From Rhodocyclaceae bacterium (GTDB lineage Bacteria; Pseudomonadota; Gammaproteobacteria; Burkholderiales; Rhodocyclaceae), in NCBI GenBank assembly GCA_023150275.1, contig JAKLLG010000014.1, positions 1-64,000 of the forward strand: 64,000 bases of DNA, in the 5' to 3' direction. How positions within the stretch are numbered: position 1 is the first letter of the stretch; each line of letters starts with the position of its first letter. The notes below the pieces were generated by a model that was not told where the DNA came from, did not search any database, and saw nothing but the letters and a program-made list of their open reading frames with translations. The translations under genes were made by a program, and so were the position numbers. Below are positions 1 to 8,107 of this stretch, one piece after another.

Positions 1-71
1 TCGGCTGGAACCAGCTCTTCCAGCGTCACCATTTCCAGTTCGTATTGCGTCGGAGTCGGTTCTCTTAACAT
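1..71 (-). CDS. IS1182-family transposase, N-terminal fragment cut by window edge
   Basis: Only 23 codons are visible. They begin MLREPTPTQYELEMVTLEEL and continue VPA. This closely resembles the start of IS1182-type (DUF772 N-terminal domain) transposases, which typically open MLR-P-P-Q-(Y)-LEMV-L--LVP-DHLLR. The catalytic DDE region is not in view, so integrity cannot be judged. The start at 71 is the first ATG and lies just inside the palindromic terminus. An alternative is an unrelated short open frame, but the match of the opening residues together with the palindrome makes the transposase reading likely. Confidence 0.65.
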   Translation of the reverse strand, partial: MLREPTPTQYELEMVTLEELVPA

Positions 72-137
72 GCCGATATCATATCACGCAGCGCATACGA
101 CAAAGCCTCCATTTCTGGAGGCTTTGTCAGCAGTCTG
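1..137 (-). mobile_element. Right-hand end of an IS1182-like insertion sequence
   Basis: The region holds the first 71 bases of a leftward transposase gene and then about 66 bases of non-coding terminus. A perfect 12-bp inverted repeat with a 6-nt loop lies at 99-128 (GACAAAGCCTCC / GGAGGCTTTGTC). It is followed at 129-137 by AGCAGTCTG, so that, read inwards, the element begins CAGACTGCTGACAAAG. That end resembles IS1182-family termini as I remember them. The other end and any target duplication lie outside the window, so the boundary at 137 is an inference. Confidence 0.6.
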
Positions 138-162
138 GGGGATGCCGAGGCATCCCCTTTTT
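138..162. terminator. GC-rich hairpin with T-run, next to the IS end
   Basis: GGGGATGC (138-145), a 4-nt loop and GCATCCCC (150-157) are followed by TTTTT on the plus strand. In the minus direction it lies just downstream of the Ala/Lys-rich gene and is preceded by an A-run, as in a bidirectional terminator. The T-run expected on the minus strand is missing because the IS end starts at the base of the stem. Confidence 0.6.
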
Positions 163-178
163 GTTGGCAGCGAAGCGC

Positions 179-568
179 TTACTTCTTTGCTTCGGCCGGC
201 TTGGCTTCAGCGGCCTTGACGACCGGAGTGGCGGCCGGCGTCGCCGGGGCGGCGGCAGCGGGAGCAGCGACCGGCGCCGGTTGTGCAGCTTCGGCCTTCT
301 TCTCATGGCCCTTCGCCTTGGTAGCCTTCTTCGCCTTCTTGGCGTCAGACTTGGCGGCTTCAGCCTTCGGCTCGGCCTTTACGTCAGCCTTCTTTTCAGC
401 GGCAGGCGCAGCGGCTGCCGGCACAGCGGGCGTCGCCGGCTTGGCCGGTTCCGCCGCAGGCTTGGCTGCCACTGCAGGGGTTGCGGGTGTGGCCGGAGCA
501 GCGCTCTGTGCGAAAGCGGCAGTACCGAAAGCAGCGGCGATGGTGAGGGCAGCGATCTTCTTCAGCAT
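179..568 (-). CDS. Ala/Lys/Pro-rich exported low-complexity protein
   Basis: A 129-residue protein with a clear Sec signal peptide (MLKKIAALTIAAAFGTAAFA, cleavage near residue 20-21). The mature part is built almost only of Ala, Lys, Pro and Glu, in repeats of the PATPA and KKA kind. The ATG at 568 was chosen because AAGGAG lies just upstream, although the frame stays open further upstream. The composition is like histone-H1-type or PHA-associated low-complexity proteins, but no catalytic motif is visible and I do not assign a function. Expect an extended, highly charged periplasmic or envelope protein. It is a single gene that ends near a terminator hairpin interrupted by an IS end. Confidence 0.75.
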   Translation of the reverse strand: MLKKIAALTIAAAFGTAAFAQSAAPATPATPAVAAKPAAEPAKPATPAVPAAAAPAAEKKADVKAEPKAEAAKSDAKKAKKATKAKGHEKKAEAAQPAPVAAPAAAAPATPAATPVVKAAEAKPAEAKK

Positions 569-705
569 TTTGAATCTCCTTGACGTTTGGTTTGATTGTC
601 TCGCTCGGCCGGCTTTTCGTTCCGGCCTTGCAGCAATCAACGCGGCACGTTGCGCCGCGGTTTCAGGAGATGAGTGACGCGATGTAACGCCGCGTGACAG
701 GAGTG

Positions 706-2724
706 TCAGGACTTGTTTCCGGCGCTGTTTCCAGCCAGTAGCGCCTTCATCGCCGCAAAGCGCGCGCTGGATGAGGCCTTGTCCGGCTCGGCGCCGGCCG
801 CCTTGCCGCCGGAGAAGCGCAGGTCGTCCTTGCCCATTTCGTCGATGAAGCGCGACGGCTCGCACGGGTTCCATTCCTTGCCCTGCGGCCGCTTCTCGCA
901 GTGCGTGACATGCAGGCTACGCTGCGCGCGCGTGATGCCGACGTACATCAGCCGGCGCTCTTCCTCGATCTTCACCGGGTCCTGCGATTCACGGTGCGGC
1001 AAGAGGCCCTCCTCGATGCCGACCAGGAAGACATGCTTGTATTCGAGCCCCTTGGCCGCGTGCAGCGTCGATAGCTGGACGCCGTCGAAGTCCGACTCGC
1101 CCTTGTCGAGCAGGTTGATCAGCGCGATCGTCTGCGTCAGGTCGATCAGCGTCTTCTCGTCCTCCTCGCCTTTCTTCGTCAGCCAGGCGGCGAATTCCTG
1201 CACGTTCTTCCACTTGGTTTCCGCGGCGCGCGGTTCCTCGTGGTCGTACAGCCAGCTCTCGTAGCCGATGGCGGTGAGCAGGTCGGGCAGCACCTGCCCC
1301 GGCGGTTCCTTCTTGGCGCGCCACTCGATACGGTTGATGAACTCGCAGAATTCGAGCAGCGGGTCGAGCTGGCGCGATTGCACACGGTGCGCGAAGCCTT
1401 CCTCGAAGACGGCGGCGAAGAGAGAGATGTGGCGCTCGCCGGCATAGGTGCCGAGCGCTTCCAGCGTGCTGCCGCCGACGCCGCGCTTGGGCGTGGTCAC
1501 GGCGCGGATGAAGGCCGGGTCGTCGTCCTGGTTGGCGAGCAGTCGGAGATAGGCGGTGATGTCCTTGATCTCGGCCTTGTCGAAGAACGATTGCCCACCG
1601 GAGAGCAGGTAGGGCACCTTCTGGTTGCGCAGGTACTGCTCGAAGATGCGCGCCTGGTGGTTGCTGCGGTAGAGGATGGCGTAGTCGGAGAAGGTCGTGC
1701 GGTGCTCGAACTTATGCGCCTGCAGCTTCATCACCACCGATTCGGCTTCGGCCTCCGGGTCCTTGCAGGCGGTGACCGTGATCATGTCGCCGTGGCCGAG
1801 GTCGGACCACAGCCGCTTCTCGAACAGCTTTTCGTTGTTGGCGATCAGCGCGTTGGCCGCTTTCAGGATGCGCACCGTCGAGCGGTAGTTCTGCTCGAGC
1901 TTGATCACCTTCAGGGCCGGGTAGTCGCGCGGCAGGCCGCGCAGGTTTTCGATGTCGGCGCCGCGCCAGCCGTAGATCGCCTGGTCGTCGTCGCCCACCG
2001 CCGTAAACATGGCGCGGACGCCGGTCAGCAGCTTCAACAGCTTGTACTGGCAGGCGTTGGTGTCCTGGTATTCGTCGACGAGGATGTAGCGCAGGCGGTT
2101 CTGCCACTTCTCGCGCACCTCGGGATGGTTCTCGAAGAGTTCGACCGGCAGCATGATCAGGTCGTCGAAGTCGACCGCCTGGTAGGCCTTCAGCGTCGCC
2201 GCGTAGTCGCGGTAGGCACGCGCGGCCAGCGCCTCGGTGTCGTCCTGGGCCAGCTTCGCCGCCATGTCCGGCGTCACCAGCGCGTTCTTCCAGTTGGAGA
2301 TGACGTTCTGCAGCTTGCGGATGGTCGCCTTGTCGACGCTGCCGGCGAGGTCGGAGACGATGCCGTAGCAGTCGGTCGAATCGAAGATCGAGAAGTTCGG
2401 CTTGTAGCCGAGTGCCTTCGCTTCCTCGCGCAGGATGCGCACGCCGAGCGCGTGGAAGGTGCACAGCGTCAGGCCCTTGGTCGAGGTGCCTTCGAGCAGC
2501 TTGCCGACGCGCTCCTCCATCTCCCTTGCCGCCTTGTTGGTGAAGGTGATCGCGGCGATGGTCGACGGCTTCATACCGCATTCCTGGATCAGGTAGGCGA
2601 TCTTCTGCGTGATCACCCGCGTCTTGCCCGAGCCGGCGCCAGCGAGGACGAGCAGCGGCCCGTCGAGGTAGCGAATGGCTTCGCGCTGGGGAACGTTGAG
2701 TTGAGCAGTGAGCGGGGCAGACAT
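706..2724 (-). CDS. rep: ATP-dependent DNA helicase Rep (UvrD/Rep superfamily 1)
   Basis: A 672-residue 3'-5' helicase that assists replication-fork progression past protein blocks. SF1A motifs are all visible: Walker A AGAGSGKT at residues 28-35, motif Ia-type FTNKAAREM, motif II VDEYQDTN, motif III GDDDQAIYGWRGA, motif IV EQNYRS, motif V TLHAAKGLEYKHVF and motif VI MYVGITRAQ. Length and the opening LNVPQREAIRYLDGPLLVLAG fit Rep rather than UvrD or PcrA. The C-terminal tail ends in a short Ala/Gly/Ser-rich stretch. It is transcribed alone; a hairpin terminator separates it from the gene upstream. Confidence 0.95.
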   Translation of the reverse strand: MSAPLTAQLNVPQREAIRYLDGPLLVLAGAGSGKTRVITQKIAYLIQECGMKPSTIAAITFTNKAAREMEERVGKLLEGTSTKGLTLCTFHALGVRILREEAKALGYKPNFSIFDSTDCYGIVSDLAGSVDKATIRKLQNVISNWKNALVTPDMAAKLAQDDTEALAARAYRDYAATLKAYQAVDFDDLIMLPVELFENHPEVREKWQNRLRYILVDEYQDTNACQYKLLKLLTGVRAMFTAVGDDDQAIYGWRGADIENLRGLPRDYPALKVIKLEQNYRSTVRILKAANALIANNEKLFEKRLWSDLGHGDMITVTACKDPEAEAESVVMKLQAHKFEHRTTFSDYAILYRSNHQARIFEQYLRNQKVPYLLSGGQSFFDKAEIKDITAYLRLLANQDDDPAFIRAVTTPKRGVGGSTLEALGTYAGERHISLFAAVFEEGFAHRVQSRQLDPLLEFCEFINRIEWRAKKEPPGQVLPDLLTAIGYESWLYDHEEPRAAETKWKNVQEFAAWLTKKGEEDEKTLIDLTQTIALINLLDKGESDFDGVQLSTLHAAKGLEYKHVFLVGIEEGLLPHRESQDPVKIEEERRLMYVGITRAQRSLHVTHCEKRPQGKEWNPCEPSRFIDEMGKDDLRFSGGKAAGAEPDKASSSARFAAMKALLAGNSAGNKS

Positions 2725-2760
2725 GCGGGCAGACGGCGCGGAGCAGGGAAAGCGGCAAAG

Positions 2761-2794
2761 CCTGAAAACGAAGCGCCCCGCGGAAGCGGGGCGC
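2761..2794 (-). terminator. Intrinsic terminator of the 2820-3140 gene
   Basis: GCGCCCCGC (2773-2781), loop GGAA and GCGGGGCGC (2786-2794) form a perfect 9-bp stem. Read on the minus strand it is followed by TTCGTTTTC. It sits between the stop at 2820 and the rep start at 2724. Confidence 0.75.
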
Positions 2795-2819
2795 CGTCGA
2801 TTGCGATGCGTCTATTCTA

Positions 2820-3140
2820 CTAGACCTGCTCGTCGATGTGGTCCGGAACCACAAGGCGTAGTGCGCGCCGATCGAGTGGATGCAGGATGCTCCCGGCCCT
2901 GTCGCCTAGTCGGGCAATGGCCTCCACCAGCGCGCGAGTCTGTGCCGGCAGATCGTCCGGCACCTGAACGGGAAAACGTTCAGCAGCCGCCTTCAGTTCC
3001 TCGCCAACGCTGCGCCGGCGATCCGCCTCGACGCCCTCGACGCCGGCAACCGGCGGCAGCTCATCGCGACGCGGCAAGCGTGTTGCGTCCGGTCGTTCGA
3101 GCACGTGCTGCGGCCTGGAGGTCATGCGTACCGAGTTCAT
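2820..3140 (-). CDS. Hypothetical 106-residue protein
   Basis: I do not recognise the family. The product (MNSVRMTSRPQHVLERPDAT...) is charged, Arg- and Asp-rich and lacks a signal peptide or membrane segment. The middle (residues about 35-80) could form helices. It has a weak AGGAA element upstream of the ATG, its own hairpin terminator downstream, and an inverted repeat directly upstream of the start. These flanking signals favour a real small gene. Against this, no domain is evident and the coding signal is moderate. It is on the same strand as rep but separated from it by the terminator. Confidence 0.5.
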   Translation of the reverse strand: MNSVRMTSRPQHVLERPDATRLPRRDELPPVAGVEGVEADRRRSVGEELKAAAERFPVQVPDDLPAQTRALVEAIARLGDRAGSILHPLDRRALRLVVPDHIDEQV

Positions 3141-3150
3141 CGCCAGTATT

Positions 3151-3185
3151 CCTGTTTCATGAACTTTCTAACGTCATGAAACGGG
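3151..3185 (-). promoter_or_regulatory. Inverted repeat upstream of the 106-residue gene
   Basis: CCTGTTTCATGA (3151-3162) and TCATGAAACGGG (3174-3185) form a 12-bp inverted repeat with one mismatch and an 11-nt spacer, ending 10 bp upstream of the ATG at 3140. There is no T-run, so it looks more like an operator or a leader hairpin than a terminator. Confidence 0.4.
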
Positions 3186-3251
3186 AAAACTTAAGCGTGT
3201 GCACTCACTCGCGCGACTCTGCCTCTCGCACAAGCAGCGGCAATCCGGAGA

Positions 3252-3920
3252 TCAGCCGCCGAAGAGCTTCTTGAGCAGCGCGCTGCCGGTCGCCACCGGA
3301 TTCTGACGGATAGATTTTTCCTGTTCGGCCACCATCAGGAAGAGGCCATCGAGCGCCTTCTTCGTTACGTACTGGTCGAGATCGGCGTCCTTCTTGTCGA
3401 TCAAGCCGAACTGTGCGGCAGAACCCGCGTAGTCGTTGTACTTGTCGGCAAGCTCGACCTTGGCGGTGGCCTGCTTGACGATGGGAAGGAACTTTGCGGT
3501 CAGGTCGGCACTCGTGGCACGGCGAAAATACTGCGTCGCCGCGTCGTCACCACCGGTGAGGATGGCGCGCGCATCGTCAAAGCTCATGTTCTTGACCGCA
3601 TTGACGAGAATCGGCTTGGCCTCGACGACGGCAAGTTCGGCGGCGCGATTCATCGTCTCGATCAGCTCGTCGGCGTATTTTCCGGCGCCGAATTTGCGCA
3701 TCACTTTTTCGGCCTTGCGGATCGAGTCGGGCAGCGGAATCTTGACGCGCGCGTCGCCGAGGAAGCCGTTCGGCTTGCCGAGCTGGTCGACGGCCAGTTC
3801 TGCACCGCGGGTAAGGGTTTCCTTGAGGCCGGAGGCTGCCTCGCTGTTCGTGACCTCAGCCGCGTGGACGGCAGCTGGCAGGAGGAAGGCGAAAAGCAGG
3901 GCGGCAAAGCGTTGGCGCAT
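3252..3920 (-). CDS. DUF4197 family exported protein
   Basis: A 222-residue protein with a Sec signal peptide (MRQRFAALLFAFLLPAAVHA). The mature part matches the DUF4197 pattern: GLKETLTRGAELAVDQLGKPNGFLGDARVKIPLPDSI near the start, a helical core with FDDARAILTGGDDAATQYFRRAT, and a C-terminal stretch DQYVTKKALDGLFLMVAEQEKSIRQNP. The fold is all-helical and the family has no defined biochemical role. It is probably periplasmic. The ATG at 3920 gives the signal peptide directly. It lies alone between the hypothetical gene and lipA on the same strand. Confidence 0.85.
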   Translation of the reverse strand: MRQRFAALLFAFLLPAAVHAAEVTNSEAASGLKETLTRGAELAVDQLGKPNGFLGDARVKIPLPDSIRKAEKVMRKFGAGKYADELIETMNRAAELAVVEAKPILVNAVKNMSFDDARAILTGGDDAATQYFRRATSADLTAKFLPIVKQATAKVELADKYNDYAGSAAQFGLIDKKDADLDQYVTKKALDGLFLMVAEQEKSIRQNPVATGSALLKKLFGG

Positions 3921-4001
3921 GGCGTACTCCGTCGGTTGTCGAGGGCTATCAGCCTAAGCCGTCCGGCGGCTCACGACAAGCGTATGCCGCACCCATCGTC
4001 C

Positions 4002-4943
4002 TCAGGCGACGCCGGCGTTGTGCGCCTGCTGGTCGGCCCAGTAACTCGAACGCACCATCGGGCCGCAGGCGGCGCCGGTGAAGCCCATCGCCTTCGCCTC
4101 GGTCTCGTACATCTTGAAGACGTCGGGATGCACATAGCGCGAGACCGGCAGGTGGTGACCGGAGGGGGCGAGGTACTGGCCGATGGTCAGCATCTCGACG
4201 CCGTGAGCCCTGAGGTCGCGCATCACTTCGAGGATTTCCTCGTCGGTTTCGCCGAGGCCGACCATCAGGCCGGACTTGGTCGGCACGTTCGGGTACTTGG
4301 CCTTGAAGTCCTGCATGAAGGTCAGCGAGTGCTGGTAGTCGGCCCCCGGACGCGCCTGCTTGTAGAGGCGCGGCACGGTTTCCAGGTTGTGGTTGAGCAC
4401 GTCGGGCAGGGATTGGCCGAGCACCTCGATGGCGATCTCGTGGCGGCCGCGGAAGTCGGGCACCAGGGTCTCGATGGTGGTACTCGGCGATTTCGCGCGC
4501 ACGGCGGCAATGACGTCGACGAAGTGCTGGGCACCGCCGTCGCGCAGGTCGTCGCGGTCGACGCTGGTGATCACGACGTAGCGCAGCCTGAGGTTGGCCA
4601 CCGAGTCGGCAAGATTGGCGGGTTCGTTGGCGTCCGGCGGCAGTGGCTTGCCGTGACCGACATCGCAGAACGGGCAGCGGCGCGTGCAGATGTCGCCAAG
4701 GATCATGAAGGTCGCCGTGCCGCGGCCGAAGCACTCGCCGATGTTCGGGCAGGCAGCTTCCTCGCAGACGGTGTGCAGTTTCTGCTCGCGCAGCAGAGCC
4801 TTGATCTCGCCGAAACGGCCGGAGCTGTTGCCGGCTTTGACGCGAATCCACTCCGGCTTCTTCTGCGGAACGTGGGGGACAATCTTGATCGGGATGCGGG
4901 CCGTCTTCAGTTCGCCCTTCTGCTTCACGCCACGTTCGCTCAT
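4002..4943 (-). CDS. lipA: Lipoyl synthase
   Basis: A 313-residue radical-SAM enzyme that inserts two sulfurs into protein-bound octanoyl groups to give lipoyl cofactors. Both iron-sulfur sites are visible: the auxiliary cluster motif [12 protein letters not shown] (Cys60, Cys65, Cys71) and the radical-SAM motif CTRRCPFC (Cys86, Cys90, Cys93). The C-terminal RSSY motif holds the conserved serine that ligates the auxiliary cluster. The start codon overlaps the stop of lipB by 4 bp (ATGA), so the two are translationally coupled. LipB supplies the octanoylated substrate; gene order is lipB then lipA on the minus strand. Confidence 0.97.
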   Translation of the reverse strand: MSERGVKQKGELKTARIPIKIVPHVPQKKPEWIRVKAGNSSGRFGEIKALLREQKLHTVCEEAACPNIGECFGRGTATFMILGDICTRRCPFCDVGHGKPLPPDANEPANLADSVANLRLRYVVITSVDRDDLRDGGAQHFVDVIAAVRAKSPSTTIETLVPDFRGRHEIAIEVLGQSLPDVLNHNLETVPRLYKQARPGADYQHSLTFMQDFKAKYPNVPTKSGLMVGLGETDEEILEVMRDLRAHGVEMLTIGQYLAPSGHHLPVSRYVHPDVFKMYETEAKAMGFTGAACGPMVRSSYWADQQAHNAGVA

Positions 4944-5551
4944 GCTGCTTCCTTCTCCAGTTGTGCAATGAGGTGTCTCGTCAGCGCCTCGGCCGCTTGT
5001 GGCGGCGTCAGCGCAATGCCGAGATCCTTCGTCTGTGTGACTGCCATGCCGGCATAGCCACAGGGGTTGATCGCCGCGAACGGCGACAGATCCATATCCA
5101 CGTTCAGGCTGACGCCATGGTAGCAGCAGCCGTTTCTGACCCTTAATCCCAGCGCCGCAACCTTGGCGTCGCCGGTATAGACGCCGGGCGCCCCGTTGCG
5201 GCGCTCGGCCGTCACGCCATGCTCACTGAGGCAGTCGATCACCGCCTGCTCGATTCGATTCACCAGCTCGCGCACCTTGAGCTTGCGCCGCGAGAGGTCG
5301 ATGAGCAGATAAACCACCACCTGACCGGGGCCGTGATAGGTGATCTGTCCACCGCGGTCGATCTTCACCAGCGGGATGCCGGTCTCGTGCAGCAGGTGTT
5401 CCGGTTTGCCCGCTTGCCCGAGCGTGAACACCGGTGGGTGTTCAACGACCCACAACTCGTCCGGCGTCTCCGCCGTGCGCGTGGCGGTGAAATCCTTCAT
5501 CGCCGCGAAGGTTGGCTCGTAGTCGGCGCGGCCGAGCTGGCGAACGATCAT
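4940..5551 (-). CDS. lipB: Octanoyl-[acyl-carrier-protein]:protein N-octanoyltransferase
   Basis: A 203-residue transferase that moves octanoate from ACP onto lipoyl domains of 2-oxoacid dehydrogenases and the glycine cleavage system. Family signatures are present: [13 protein letters not shown], the catalytic lysine in [12 protein letters not shown] (Lys130), [10 protein letters not shown], and the catalytic cysteine in NPCGYAG (Cys164). It lies 17 bp downstream of the DUF493 gene and overlaps lipA by 4 bp, so aminotransferase, DUF493, lipB and lipA are probably one transcript. Confidence 0.96.
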   Translation of the reverse strand: MIVRQLGRADYEPTFAAMKDFTATRTAETPDELWVVEHPPVFTLGQAGKPEHLLHETGIPLVKIDRGGQITYHGPGQVVVYLLIDLSRRKLKVRELVNRIEQAVIDCLSEHGVTAERRNGAPGVYTGDAKVAALGLRVRNGCCYHGVSLNVDMDLSPFAAINPCGYAGMAVTQTKDLGIALTPPQAAEALTRHLIAQLEKEAA

Positions 5552-5568
5552 TTCGGCGTTTTCGCGAG

Positions 5569-5850
5569 TTACAGAACGACCTTGACCAGCGGATGCGCGG
5601 TCAGTTCCATGTACAGCGCATCAAGTTGCGGTTTCGAAGTCGCCTTCACGGTGCAGGTGAGGCTGACGTACTTGCCGCCGCTGCTCGCACGCATTTCCAT
5701 TGTGGCGCCATCGAAATCGGGAGCATGCTTGACGACTACCGTCAGCACCGCCTGCGCGAGATCGTTGCTGGCGAGCCCCATGATCTTGATCGGAAAGTCG
5801 CAGGGGAATTCGAGCAGGGTTTCCTGCCGGTTTGCGTTTTCATCAGCCAC
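5569..5850 (-). CDS. DUF493 (YbeD) family protein
   Basis: A 93-residue protein that matches the YbeD/DUF493 family: [17 protein letters not shown], then the region [56 protein letters not shown]. The fold is ACT-like (alpha/beta ferredoxin type) and the family is probably regulatory, with no proven reaction. It is almost always next to lipB, as here. The start overlaps the end of the aminotransferase gene by 8 bp, indicating translational coupling. Confidence 0.9.
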   Translation of the reverse strand: MADENANRQETLLEFPCDFPIKIMGLASNDLAQAVLTVVVKHAPDFDGATMEMRASSGGKYVSLTCTVKATSKPQLDALYMELTAHPLVKVVL

Positions 5851-6718
5851 GACGCATCACCTCGTCCTTGAACTGCTGGTACCAGCCGTGCATGCGTTGT
5901 GCCAGATCGCCGGGTTTTCCTGCATTTTGGCCCACTCCCACCGGCTTGCCGTCCAGCGTCGTGATCGGCAGCACTTCCTTGGTCGATGAGGTCATCCACA
6001 CTTCGTCGGCGCTACGTAGTTCGGCTTCGGAAATATCGCGCACCTCGTGCGGCACGCCGTGCTTGGCGGCGAGTTCGAGCACCACGTCGTAGGTGATGCC
6101 GGGCAGCATGCGCTGATCCTTGACCGGCGCGAGCAGCACGCCGTTGTTCACGACGAAGATGTTCGAGGCCGCGCCCTCGATCATGATGCCGTCGCGGATG
6201 AAGATGGTTTCGGCGCATCCCTGTTCGACGGCGGCCTGTCGTGCGACGACGTTGGCGAGCAGCGCGACGACCTTGAGGTCGCAGCGCGCCCAGCGCGTGT
6301 CCTGTGTCGTCACGGCGGCGACGCCGGTGGCGCGCACGGCTTCCGGCGTCGTCACCAGTGGCGCGGTGAAAAGGAAGACGGTCGGCGGCACGCCCTTCGG
6401 GAACGCATGGTCGCGCTTGTCGTCGGCGCCACGCGTCACCTGGATGTAGACCGACTGGTCGTCGAAGGGCGCGGCGGCAATGATGCGCTCAATCCTTTCC
6501 GTCCATTCGGCGAGCGTATGCGGATTGGCGAGGCGAATGCCGTCCAGCGTCTGCTGCAGGCGCTTGAGGTGCTCGCCAATGCGGAAGGGCTTCCTCGAAT
6601 AGACCGGCACGACCTCGTAGCCGCCGTCGCCGAACAGGAAGCCACGATCGAGCGGCGAGATGCGCGCTTCGTTGAGTGGCAGGTACTGGCCGTCGAGGTA
6701 GCAGATGGTCGTGTTCAT
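5843..6718 (-). CDS. Class IV PLP aminotransferase (D-amino-acid or branched-chain type)
   Basis: A 291-residue fold-type IV enzyme. Seen: FLFGDGGYEVVPVY near the start, the PLP lysine in RCDLKVVALLANV (Lys149), the EGAASNIF motif that starts the second half, and GITYDVVLELA. In betaproteobacteria the copy next to lipB is usually annotated D-amino-acid transaminase (D-Ala to D-Glu interconversion for peptidoglycan). That fits the adjacent D,D-carboxypeptidase and cell-wall genes, but branched-chain aminotransferase activity cannot be excluded from sequence. It ends within the DUF493 gene start and begins 5 bp after the carboxypeptidase stop, so it is cotranscribed with both. Confidence 0.88.
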   Translation of the reverse strand: MNTTICYLDGQYLPLNEARISPLDRGFLFGDGGYEVVPVYSRKPFRIGEHLKRLQQTLDGIRLANPHTLAEWTERIERIIAAAPFDDQSVYIQVTRGADDKRDHAFPKGVPPTVFLFTAPLVTTPEAVRATGVAAVTTQDTRWARCDLKVVALLANVVARQAAVEQGCAETIFIRDGIMIEGAASNIFVVNNGVLLAPVKDQRMLPGITYDVVLELAAKHGVPHEVRDISEAELRSADEVWMTSSTKEVLPITTLDGKPVGVGQNAGKPGDLAQRMHGWYQQFKDEVMRRG

Positions 6719-6723
6719 GGCGC

Positions 6724-7860
6724 TCAGTTGAACAGGAGGCGAACCGAGTCGATCGCCCGCCCGAAGATGCCGGCCTGCGGTACCGTTTCCAGCGCCACGA
6801 CCGGATACTCGCCGTGGGCTTTGCCATCAACGCTCACCTTCATGGTACCGACGACCTGACCGGCCGCCACGGGCGCGATCAGCGGTTGCTGCGAGACGAG
6901 ATCGGCCTGCACCTTGGGTCCGAAACCCTTGGGCACGGCGAGCACGAAGTCGCTGGTGAAACCGGCCTTGAGCGTCGGGGAAGCGCCCTTCCACACCTTG
7001 AGGTTCGACACTGCCTGATCCTTGGCATAGAGCTGCACGGCGTCGTAGAACTGGAAGCCGTAGTTGAGCAGCTTCAGCGATTCCTGCGTGCGCATCGCGT
7101 CCGAGGCTGTACCGAGCACCACCGAAAGCAGACGGCGCGGGCCGCGCTTGGACGAAGAGATCAGGCAGTAGCCGGCCGCCTCGGTATGCCCGGTCTTGAC
7201 GCCATCGACGGTCGGATCGAGCCAGAGCAGGCGGTTGCGGTTCGGCTGGGTGATGTTGTTGTAGCGGAATTCCTTGATCGAGTAGTACTTGGCGTAGTCC
7301 TCGGGGAAGTCGCGAATCAGCGCGCCGGCAAGAATGGCGAGGTCGCGTGCTGTCGTGTAGTGCTGCGGATCAGGCCAGCCGGTCGAATTGCGGAAGCTGG
7401 AGGCTTTCATGCCGAGGCGCTGCGCCTCGCGGTTCATCATCTGCGCGAAATTTTCCTCGCTGCCGGCAATCGCCTCGGCCAGCGCGACACAGGCATCGTT
7501 GCCGGACTGCACGATCATGCCCTTGATCAGATCTTCGACCGGCACCTGCGTGCCGACGCGGATGAACATCTTCGAGCCGCCGGTACGCCAGGCCTTTTCC
7601 GAGACGTTCACGCCCTGGTCGAGCTTCAGCGTGCCCTGCTTGAGCGCAGCAAAGGTCAGATAGGCCGTCATCAGCTTGGTCAGCGAGGCCGGTTCGAGAC
7701 GCTCATCGGGCGCCTGGCTGGCGAGCGTCTGGCCGGAGCCGGATTCGATCAGCAGCCAGGACTTGGCGGCCAGCGCCGGCGGTACGGGTGTTTGCTGCGC
7801 AAAAACGAGCGAGGACAGGAATGCGGGCAGAAGCGCGATCAGGAAGGCGATGATTTTCAT
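6724..7860 (-). CDS. D-alanyl-D-alanine carboxypeptidase (PBP5/6 type)
   Basis: A 378-residue serine D,D-carboxypeptidase that trims the terminal D-Ala from peptidoglycan stem peptides. It has a signal peptide (MKIIAFLIALLPAFLSSLVFA) and all three active-site motifs: SLTK with the nucleophile Ser59 and Lys62, SGN at 119-121, and KTG at 222-224. The C-terminal PBP5-associated beta domain follows, and the end (GRAIDSVRLLF) fits the amphipathic membrane anchor of the family. The ATG at 7860 was chosen over upstream alternatives because it yields the signal peptide. No strong ribosome-binding site is visible. It is the first gene of the dac-aminotransferase-DUF493-lipB-lipA cluster. Confidence 0.93.
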   Translation of the reverse strand: MKIIAFLIALLPAFLSSLVFAQQTPVPPALAAKSWLLIESGSGQTLASQAPDERLEPASLTKLMTAYLTFAALKQGTLKLDQGVNVSEKAWRTGGSKMFIRVGTQVPVEDLIKGMIVQSGNDACVALAEAIAGSEENFAQMMNREAQRLGMKASSFRNSTGWPDPQHYTTARDLAILAGALIRDFPEDYAKYYSIKEFRYNNITQPNRNRLLWLDPTVDGVKTGHTEAAGYCLISSSKRGPRRLLSVVLGTASDAMRTQESLKLLNYGFQFYDAVQLYAKDQAVSNLKVWKGASPTLKAGFTSDFVLAVPKGFGPKVQADLVSQQPLIAPVAAGQVVGTMKVSVDGKAHGEYPVVALETVPQAGIFGRAIDSVRLLFN

Positions 7861-8107
7861 GAAAGGTGTGCGGAGATGCAGATGAAGAGAGGTACGGCGG
7901 GGAAGGGGAATTATCCCGCATTGTCGATCGCGGCGCGAGAGGTGAATTGTGAACGCTCGAATGTTGGACAGATAGACAAACGACGCGCCAGAACAATTCG
8001 CGGATGAAGCCAGTAGCGGGGCATCAGGAGTGTGAAATAGTTCCTCCACAGCGGATACGCACGCGCCTACCATCCAGCATTTAGGCAATCCGGAAGATCA
8101 CCACCCA

